The position numbers and the translations under genes were made by a program. The notes beneath the pieces were generated by a model, which saw only the letters and a program-made list of their open reading frames with translations, was not told the DNA's origin and searched no databases. From Candidatus Brocadiaceae bacterium (lineage in GTDB: Bacteria; Planctomycetota; Brocadiia; SM23-32): 5,565 bases of DNA. The stretch lies in contig PUNP01000492.1 of assembly GCA_003551785.1 (NCBI GenBank), forward strand, positions 1 to 5,565, written 5' to 3'. Below are positions 1 to 4,644 of this stretch, one piece after another; position 1 is the first letter of the stretch; each line of letters opens with the position of its first letter.

Positions 1-1557
1 GATTGGCCGGAAGTGCCCGAGGATATAGAGTCAATTCCAAAACACAACCTCTGGCTAAAACTCAACACTGTAATGCTTCGAGCATGTGACAGCAGGGAGT
101 GGGAAATATATCCGTCGACCCGGGCGCTTCTCGAAGATATCAGTCGGATTTCGGCCGGTAAATCTCCCCGGGTACGTCGGTGGCCGGGGATTCCGGCCAC
201 CCTTTCCGCCCTGGCGGCAATAGTTCTCGTTTCTTTTTTCCTCTTCGGGTGGTATTATTCAAACAGTGGTGGCCATCCTGGTACAACAGACGCGAAACCT
301 GCCAAAACTCCGGTACGGCATCTTTTTGCCCTGCCGCGCGGGTATAACCGTACATTTGTCGCCGACGTAACCGCCGACGGATCTCCGGAAATAATATCCG
401 GCAACGGAAGCGCCGCCGTTATTTTCAACTCCGAAGGCCGGCGCGTCGGCTTGCTGAAAGGCATAGGAGACCTGCGATTCGTCGGTGATATTAACGGCAG
501 CGGCAGCGCAGAGATATTCGCAAGCACCCGCACTGAGGACGAAAAGGCGAAAACAACCGCTTACGGGTTGGATGGAAAACCCGTCCGCACCTTTTCTGTA
601 AAAGGGGCCAAGGACACCAGCCTCGCTCCACTTTTTATCAAAGACCTGAACCGTAACGGAAGAAAGGAACTGGTGACGAGGATCTCATCGGGCTACTCTC
701 GCGGCCCTCGGGGCATAGTCGTCTTTGACGCCGCCACAGCGAGGGAACTGGGACGCACCGAGATAGGGCCCAATGTATCTGGGCCCCCCTGGGCCGGGCC
801 GGTCTTCGGGCGCGGGCATCGACGGATATTTATTGGCAGCAGAGCCCCCGTAAATGACAAAACGGGGGCGGACGGGTCGAACGATTTCAGTTCTTACCTG
901 TGGAAACTCGATGCAAATGGAGAGGTGATCTGGCGTCGTGGGCCTTTCCACTCCGGCGGATTTTATAATTGTGATGTAGCTGTGCCGGATATTCGCTCAG
1001 ACAAACGCCGTTTCGTGGGAGTTAGTCTCCGCGAGCATGGAATGGATGAGTGGGGCGATCGAATTGGCGTGGTAAAACTCCTGAAGATCTCCAGCGGAGC
1101 CCCTATTCCCGAGTATAAGCGCGATTTTGGGGTTCCAGTGCGTTTGGTGACCATGAAGAATTTCGGCACGGAAGAGGAACTGTCGCTTTTAGTCGTGGAA
1201 AAGAATTGGACGAAAGAAAATTATTTTTTGAGACTCCTCCGTCATGCACCTGGATTGCCTGATGAACATGTGTTTGATGCAGGCGAAAGCAAACCGCGAA
1301 ATGTAAAAGCAATTGACCTTGACGGCAGCGGAACCCCCGAGGTGATTTTCAGCGCCGGCAACAGGCTGAAGATTCTCTGCAACGAACTACGTCCCCTGGT
1401 GGCCTGGGATCACCCTGCCGGCATATCGGCGGCGATACGTAATATAAAAACCCTGGACTTAACCGGCGACGGCGTACGTGAATTAATTATGACAGCCGGC
1501 CCGACAAGTTCACAGGCACGCACGGAGGTGCTGGAACTGGGAAATGTGAAAAAATGA
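1..1557 (+). CDS. Membrane-anchored Ser/Thr kinase-like protein with FG-GAP-like propeller, C-terminal part (5' partial)
   Basis: The frame is open from base 1 and ends at TGA 1555-1557, giving 518 visible residues. A GTG at 13 is in frame but lies inside a conserved domain, so the real start is upstream of the window. Residues 1-53 look like the last helices of a eukaryote-type protein kinase (a 'LNTVMLRAC' helix, then 'STRALLEDI'); catalytic motifs would lie outside. Residues about 64-86 (IPATLSALAAIVLVSFFLFG...) form one hydrophobic span preceded by Arg/Lys, predicting a cytoplasmic kinase end and an exported C-terminus. The exported part has five loops with the FG-GAP/VCBS pattern, starting at residues 122 (DVTADGSPEI), 163 (DINGSGSAEI), 215 (DLNRNGRKEL), 439 (DLDGSGTPEV) and 486 (DLTGDGVREL), suggesting a Ca-binding beta-propeller. 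The kinase assignment rests on a short tail. The sensed ligand and targets are unknown. No terminator hairpin follows the stop. Confidence 0.72.
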   Translation, partial: DWPEVPEDIESIPKHNLWLKLNTVMLRACDSREWEIYPSTRALLEDISRISAGKSPRVRRWPGIPATLSALAAIVLVSFFLFGWYYSNSGGHPGTTDAKPAKTPVRHLFALPRGYNRTFVADVTADGSPEIISGNGSAAVIFNSEGRRVGLLKGIGDLRFVGDINGSGSAEIFASTRTEDEKAKTTAYGLDGKPVRTFSVKGAKDTSLAPLFIKDLNRNGRKELVTRISSGYSRGPRGIVVFDAATARELGRTEIGPNVSGPPWAGPVFGRGHRRIFIGSRAPVNDKTGADGSNDFSSYLWKLDANGEVIWRRGPFHSGGFYNCDVAVPDIRSDKRRFVGVSLREHGMDEWGDRIGVVKLLKISSGAPIPEYKRDFGVPVRLVTMKNFGTEEELSLLVVEKNWTKENYFLRLLRHAPGLPDEHVFDAGESKPRNVKAIDLDGSGTPEVIFSAGNRLKILCNELRPLVAWDHPAGISAAIRNIKTLDLTGDGVRELIMTAGPTSSQARTEVLELGNVKK

Positions 1558-1605
1558 TATGAAATATATTCTTTGCCGTATCGGTGTTGTCGTTTTGCCG
1601 TAGCC

Positions 1606-1698
1606 GTAGCCTTTGCCGTTGCCTTTAGTCGTTGCCGTAGCCTTTGCCGTTGCCTTTAGTCGTTGCCGTAGCCTTTGCCGTTGCCGTTAGTCGTTGCC
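1606..1698 (+). repeat. Three tandem copies of a 31-nt higher-order repeat within the GCC-KTW hexamer tract
   Basis: Copies lie at 1606-1636, 1637-1667 and 1668-1698. The first two are identical and the third differs at one base (T to G). Each starts GTAGCCTTTGCCGTTGCC and ends TTAGTCGTTGCC, with one extra base between these parts, so the unit is five hexamers plus one nucleotide (31 = 5x6+1). The underlying hexamer is GCC followed by G/T-T-A/T, with occasional GTC in place of GCC. Confidence 0.95.
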
Positions 1699-1705
1699 GT
1701 AACCA

Positions 1706-1736
1706 CTTTCCACATTCTACATTCCACGTCCCCCCC
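1706..1736 (+). repeat. Heptamer block CTTTCCA/CATTCTA/CATTCCA followed by a C-run
   Basis: Three imperfect heptamers lie at 1706-1712, 1713-1719 and 1720-1726, running into CCACGTCCCCCCC (1724-1736). The box CCACGTCCCCCC recurs at 2034-2045, just before the second heptamer block. Confidence 0.7.
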
Positions 1737-1770
1737 TCTTTCGCCGTTGCCGTGACCCTGACTTATTCGT

Positions 1771-1813
1771 TTGCCGTAGCCGTCTTTGCGTCCTCTGCGC
1801 CTCTGCGGTTATT
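1771..1813 (+). repeat. 43-nt composite repeat, copy A (hexamers + 9-mer triplet + GGTTATT)
   Basis: This 43-nt unit begins with two hexamers (TTGCCGTAGCCG), passes into three 9-mers (CTTTGCGTC, CTCTGCGCC, TCTGCGGTT) and ends GGTTATT before returning to hexamers. It aligns without gaps to 1935-1977 at 37 of 43 positions. Confidence 0.88.
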
Positions 1814-1934
1814 CGCCGTTCGCCCGTTCGCCGTTGCCGTGCCCGGGATCGCAGACGTCCCGCCCGCTTTTGCCATATCTGTTCTTTGCCGTTGCCGTTT
1901 ACCCTGTTTTTAGTCGTAGCCGTAGCCTTAGCCT

Positions 1935-1977
1935 TTGCCGTTGCCGTCCTTGCGACCTTTGCGTCTTTGCGGTTATT
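1935..1977 (+). repeat. 43-nt composite repeat, copy B
   Basis: Second copy of the unit at 1771-1813, with differences at unit positions 8, 15, 21, 25, 30 and 33. The TTGCG/CTGCG 9-mer core and the closing GCGGTTATT are kept, and it again passes directly into GCC-KTW hexamers (1978-1996). Confidence 0.88.
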
Positions 1978-1997
1978 AGCCTTTGCCGTTGCCGTAA

Positions 1998-2025
1998 ATC
2001 CGCGTAATCTGCGAAATCTGCGGAT
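1998..2025. repeat. Third 9-mer triplet with 6-bp inverted ends (ATCCGC...GCGGAT)
   Basis: Three 9-mers (TCCGCGTAA, TCTGCGAAA, TCTGCGGAT) share the core of the other two triplets but have different flanks. The outer ends ATCCGC (1998-2003) and GCGGAT (2020-2025) are reverse complements with 16 nt between them, so a weak stem is possible. Confidence 0.7.
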
Positions 2026-2055
2026 CTCTACACCCACGTCCCCCCTGCCACATCC

Positions 2056-2076
2056 CAGACCCATAACCCGCAACCC
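2056..2076 (+). repeat. Heptamer block CAGACCC/ATAACCC/GCAACCC
   Basis: Three consecutive heptamers ending in (R)ACCC close the repeat island. The sequence leaves repeat character at about 2080 and becomes AT-richer. Confidence 0.75.
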
Positions 2077-2221
2077 GTAGGACAATCACGTGAAAGAAAT
2101 GCACCGCTCGTTACGTATATTGATATAGAAGCGTGTTCCAGGTTAAAAAGGGGCACTGAACATCATGCAGAACGCAACACCATTTTAAAAAACACTTGAA
2201 AAATAAAGCGGGCAATCTCAC

Positions 2222-2278
2222 AACCATTGCATTATCCATAAAAACTTGACTGTCGGGGTATCGTTTTTTGCAATGGTT
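2222..2278. promoter_or_regulatory. 10-bp perfect inverted repeat, candidate upstream activator site
   Basis: AACCATTGCA (2222-2231) and TGCAATGGTT (2269-2278) are exact reverse complements separated by 37 nt. They lie about 98-154 bp upstream of the candidate sigma-54 promoter, within the usual distance for enhancer-binding-protein sites. Alternatives are a stem-loop in a transcript or ends of a decayed element. Binding is inferred, not shown. Confidence 0.4.
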
Positions 2279-2375
2279 CACTGTTAACGGGAAAATGTTT
2301 ATTAAACCCATTAAACAGTATATAGTATTACATAATAGTGCTTTGAATGCAAAATACGATCAATGCTCGGAAGGC

Positions 2376-2391
2376 TGGCATGGTAATTGCT
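2376..2391 (+). promoter_or_regulatory. Sigma-54 (RpoN) -24/-12 promoter
   Basis: TGGCATGGTAATTGCT matches the RpoN consensus TGGCAC-N5-TTGCW at every defined position except C to T at the sixth base, with exact GG-to-GC spacing. The preceding C and the following G also fit the extended YTGGCACG form. Transcription would start near 2402. The eight fixed bases (TGGC, TTGC) are expected about 0.17 times by chance on both strands of this window and about 0.02 times in the + strand of this spacer. The next gene encodes a sigma-54 activator, so autoregulation is plausible. Confidence 0.6.
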
Positions 2392-2431
2392 AATAAGAAA
2401 AACACTAGCCCGCTTATTTCACGCGTTTCCA

Positions 2432-2452
2432 GCCTGCCTGCAGCAGGCAGGC
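2432..2452. repeat. Perfect 21-nt GC-rich palindrome (REP-like)
   Basis: GCCTGCCTGC (2432-2441) and GCAGGCAGGC (2443-2452) pair exactly around one central A; in RNA the loop would open to 3 or more nt. It lies in the presumed leader, next to another palindrome CGCAGCTGCG (2455-2464). No T-run follows, so it is not a typical terminator. Palindromes of this composition are common dispersed repeats in uncultured bacteria, from memory. Confidence 0.65.
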
Positions 2453-2566
2453 GGCGCAGCTGCGAAGAAATCAAACGCCGCTGTATTAGTATACTGCAAG
2501 TGAAGATTTCTGAAGCAGATGCGCCGCTGGGAATGCGCCCGTAGGGTAAACCGTCGATCGAGGAGT

Positions 2567-2591
2567 TCAGATACACACCGTGTGATCCTGA
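2567..2591. promoter_or_regulatory. Imperfect inverted repeat around CACAC-C-GTGTG
   Basis: TCAG...CACACcGTGTG...CTGA forms a 25-nt imperfect palindrome with internal mismatches, about 120 nt upstream of the regulator ATG. It could be an operator or a leader hairpin; nothing in the sequence decides between them. Confidence 0.3.
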
Positions 2592-2703
2592 CTGCCCGGG
2601 AAAAGCAGCTTAACATGTTGATTATCAAGCCGTTATTTTAATTACTGTCGTTGGTTTATGAAATATGCGGGCTAATCACAGTGAGAAACGTCCAGTCATC
2701 TCT

Positions 2704-2710
2704 GGAGGAG
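2704..2710 (+). promoter_or_regulatory. Ribosome binding site GGAGGAG that favours the ATG at 2713
   Basis: GGAGGAG lies just before ATG 2713; the GGAGG core is 4 nt from the codon, slightly close. The in-frame ATG at 2665 has only TTGGTTTATGAAAT in front of it and no Shine-Dalgarno sequence, so 2713 is the better start. Confidence 0.65.
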
Positions 2711-2712
2711 AT

Positions 2713-4620
2713 ATGGCACATTCGGAGCCGGCGTCTTGTGGTGAGCTTAAGCTGACATTAAACGAGTCGCAATCTGACATGTTTATAAAACTTGACAGGC
2801 GGAATCGGTTGACGTTCGCAAACCATGCCTTTCACAGGTTGCTTGGTAAACAGGAGTATGAGCTCCGGAACGGCACGTTCGTTTCATGCGTGCATCCGTC
2901 TGACCGCGAGTTTGTTCTGGATATGATAAAAAGGGCCCACACACCTCAGCATCAGATTGCGCGTTTTGATTGTCGCGTGCGAAGTGCAGACAGATGGCCC
3001 TGGATCAGGTGGGAATTTTGTTTGATTCGGGATCAACATGGCAAAGCTGCGGGAATCCAGGGCGTCGGGAGAATCCTTGACAGCCACAAATTTAGCAGGG
3101 ACTACGCTTATCAAGCCAGCTTTCATAATTTGTTTGCGGATATATCCTCAGATTTTATTACCGTAAGCTGCGAAAACGTCGACGAAAAAATCAACAGTGT
3201 GCTACGGAGAATGGGCGAATTTTTTGATGTTGACAGAAGCTACATGCTGGTTTTTTCATCTGACCGGAAAACAGTCAAGAACACGCATGAGTGGTGTGCC
3301 CCGGGTGTGGAGGCTTGCATGGACTACATAAACTCCTTGCCGTCAGGTAGTTTACCCTGGTGGACAGAAAAGACCCGTAAAAAGGAACTGGTACACGTAT
3401 ACAATGTTGACAATCTGCCGCGGGAGGCTTCAAAGGAACAGAAGCATTTCAGCTTTCAACATATTCAATCGCTTCTGACCATTCCAATCGCTACAAACGA
3501 CGATGTTATCGGGGCTTTTGGTTTTGACTCAGTGAGAAAAAAGCGCAAATGGAATTACAACGACATAGCACTGCTGAAAGTGCTTGCGAATATTCTGGCG
3601 GGTGCACAGCAGAGGCTATGGGACGAGCTGGAACGTGCGCAGCTCCGGAAGGAAATCAAAGATGATTATTGTTTTGAAGATATTATCAGCCGCTCGCGGG
3701 ATATGAGATATCTTTTCTCAATAATGTCGGATATTGCAGAAAGCGATTCGTCTGTGCTTATAGAGGGTGAGAGCGGCACCGGCAAGGAAATGGTGGCAAA
3801 AGCCCTTCATAACCGCAGCCTGCGTTCCAACGGCCCATTTGTGAATGTCAACTGCGGCGCTTTGCCTCCTTCACTGCTCGAATCCGAATTATTTGGATAT
3901 AAGGCGGGCGCATTCACCGATGCAAAGCGGGACAAGCCCGGCCGACTGTGCCGCGCCCACAAAGGCACGCTGTTTCTTGATGAGATAGCCGAATTGCCGG
4001 TTAATCTTCAGGTAAAACTCCTGACCGTCCTTCAGGACGGGACCTACGAGCCTGTGGGCAGCACCAGTGTCACCAATGCAAACATTAGGCTTATATGTGC
4101 ATCAAACAAAGATTTGCATCAGCTTGTTGAATCAGGAGATTTCCGCGAAGACCTTTACTACCGAATAAATGTAATGAAGCTCAAGCTGCCGGCTCTGCGT
4201 GACCGGGAGGGAGATATCCCAATTCTTGTCGAACATTTCATTGAAAAATACAACCGGCTCAAAGGCAAGGCCATAAAAGAGATCTCAAGTGGCGTGATGG
4301 CGGCGCTTATGAACTATCATTACCCGGGTAACGTGCGGGAACTGGAGAATATTATAGAACATTGCTTTGTGCTTTGTAACGGACATACGATCGAGACGCG
4401 GCACTTGCCGCCCTCGGTGCGCCTCGAGAGTGATTTGGGGGCTGTCGGGAAGACCCTGAGCGACGGGCCTGGAACACTAAGCCAGATGGAGCACCTGATG
4501 ATAAGCAAAACGCTTCGGCTCACGGGCGGCAACAAAACTGCAGCGGCAAGGCGGCTTGGAATAGACCCGAGCACACTTTTCAGAAAACTCAAGGACATGA
4601 AAATAGACGGACAACTTTAA
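2713..4620 (+). CDS. Sigma-54-dependent transcriptional activator (PAS-GAF-AAA+-Fis HTH)
   Basis: Start ATG 2713 is chosen for its GGAGGAG site (635 aa); an in-frame ATG at 2665 would add 16 residues. Residues about 23-130 are a PAS domain. About 137-298 are a GAF domain of the '..VDRSYM..NTHEWC..' type, with 'FGFDSV' near the end. About 320-560 are the AAA+ sigma-54 interaction domain: Walker A GESGTGKE (352-359), sigma-54 contact loop GAFTDA (399-404, for GAFTGA), Walker B LFLDE (420-424), arginine-finger region FREDLYYRI (477-485) and sensor II NVRELEN (540-546). The C-terminal Fis-type HTH (589-631) contains GGNKTAAARRLGI. The protein should hydrolyse ATP to open sigma-54 holoenzyme promoters. 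There is no receiver domain, so signalling is probably by ligand or partner through PAS/GAF, not phosphorylation. The ligand is unknown. The downstream pilin-FGE gene begins 24 nt after the stop and is probably co-transcribed and perhaps a target. Confidence 0.95.
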   Translation: MAHSEPASCGELKLTLNESQSDMFIKLDRRNRLTFANHAFHRLLGKQEYELRNGTFVSCVHPSDREFVLDMIKRAHTPQHQIARFDCRVRSADRWPWIRWEFCLIRDQHGKAAGIQGVGRILDSHKFSRDYAYQASFHNLFADISSDFITVSCENVDEKINSVLRRMGEFFDVDRSYMLVFSSDRKTVKNTHEWCAPGVEACMDYINSLPSGSLPWWTEKTRKKELVHVYNVDNLPREASKEQKHFSFQHIQSLLTIPIATNDDVIGAFGFDSVRKKRKWNYNDIALLKVLANILAGAQQRLWDELERAQLRKEIKDDYCFEDIISRSRDMRYLFSIMSDIAESDSSVLIEGESGTGKEMVAKALHNRSLRSNGPFVNVNCGALPPSLLESELFGYKAGAFTDAKRDKPGRLCRAHKGTLFLDEIAELPVNLQVKLLTVLQDGTYEPVGSTSVTNANIRLICASNKDLHQLVESGDFREDLYYRINVMKLKLPALRDREGDIPILVEHFIEKYNRLKGKAIKEISSGVMAALMNYHYPGNVRELENIIEHCFVLCNGHTIETRHLPPSVRLESDLGAVGKTLSDGPGTLSQMEHLMISKTLRLTGGNKTAAARRLGIDPSTLFRKLKDMKIDGQL

Positions 4621-4633
4621 CACGAAACACGGC

Positions 4634-4637
4634 AGGA
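4634..4637 (+). promoter_or_regulatory. Ribosome binding site AGGA for the pilin-FGE gene
   Basis: AGGA is followed by seven A residues and then ATG 4645, a normal spacing. The A-run (4637-4645) includes the A of the start codon. Confidence 0.6.
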
Positions 4638-4644
4638 AAAAAAA

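Larger units (their letters stand above)
1558..2085. repeat. Mosaic intergenic repeat island made of 6-, 7- and 9-nt period repeats
   Basis: About 0.5 kb of non-coding spacer is built almost wholly from interleaved short-period repeats. There are hexamer tracts (about 1594-1701, 1741-1753, 1771-1783, 1813-1840, 1883-1899, 1909-1948, 1978-1996), 9-mer triplets (1784-1810, 1948-1974, 1999-2025) and heptamer blocks (1706-1726, 2056-2076). Open frames here, on both strands, translate to low-complexity strings such as repeated 'FAVAV' or 'TATAKA' and are repeat artefacts. Similar phrases are familiar to me as dispersed repeats in uncultured bacterial genomes, often mis-annotated as small proteins; that is memory, not a search. 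The role is unknown. Confidence 0.85.
2086..2664. other. Gene-free spacer upstream of the sigma-54 regulator (regulatory region and leader)
   Basis: No convincing gene or RNA gene is visible on either strand. Short open frames (for example 2347-2544 + and 2111-2311 -) lack recognisable domains and good ribosome binding sites. About 2100-2400 is AT-richer than the flanks. The region contains the listed 10-bp inverted repeat, the sigma-54-type promoter, the palindromes at 2432-2452 and 2455-2464 (CGCAGCTGCG), and the imperfect inverted repeat at 2567-2591. If the sigma-54 site is used, about 310 nt of untranslated leader would precede the ATG at 2713. Confidence 0.7.

Noticed and set aside
13..15. 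GTG as the start of the first gene
   Set aside because: The frame is open to base 1 and the residues on both sides belong to the same kinase-like tail, so the gene continues to the left of the window.
1644..1913. 89-aa + strand open frame rich in 'FAVAV'
   Set aside because: It is the direct translation of the GCC-KTW hexamer tracts; it has no ribosome binding site and no domain. The overlapping frames at 1786-2007 and 1886-2080 are likewise repeat translations.
1594..2080. CRISPR array
   Set aside because: Repeats are contiguous short-period units without unique spacers of regular length, and no cas gene is present.
1717..2085. 122-aa - strand open frame (Arg/Thr/Ala-rich)
   Set aside because: It is the reverse-strand reading of the same 6-, 7- and 9-mer repeats. 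Phrases such as 'ITAEAQRTQRR' are, from memory, typical spurious translations of dispersed repeats.
2111..2311. 66-aa - strand open frame, considered as a transposase remnant
   Set aside because: No recognisable transposase motif and no terminal repeats with target duplication were found; the AT-rich sequence fits a regulatory region better.
2298..2326. Sigma-70 promoter TTTATT-N17-TATAGT
   Set aside because: The -10 is good but the -35 matches only three of six bases, and AT-rich DNA gives such hits often; the sigma-54 site is better supported.
2347..2544. 65-aa + strand open frame in the regulator leader
   Set aside because: It overlaps the sigma-54 promoter and the 21-nt palindrome, has no Shine-Dalgarno sequence and resembles no family I know.
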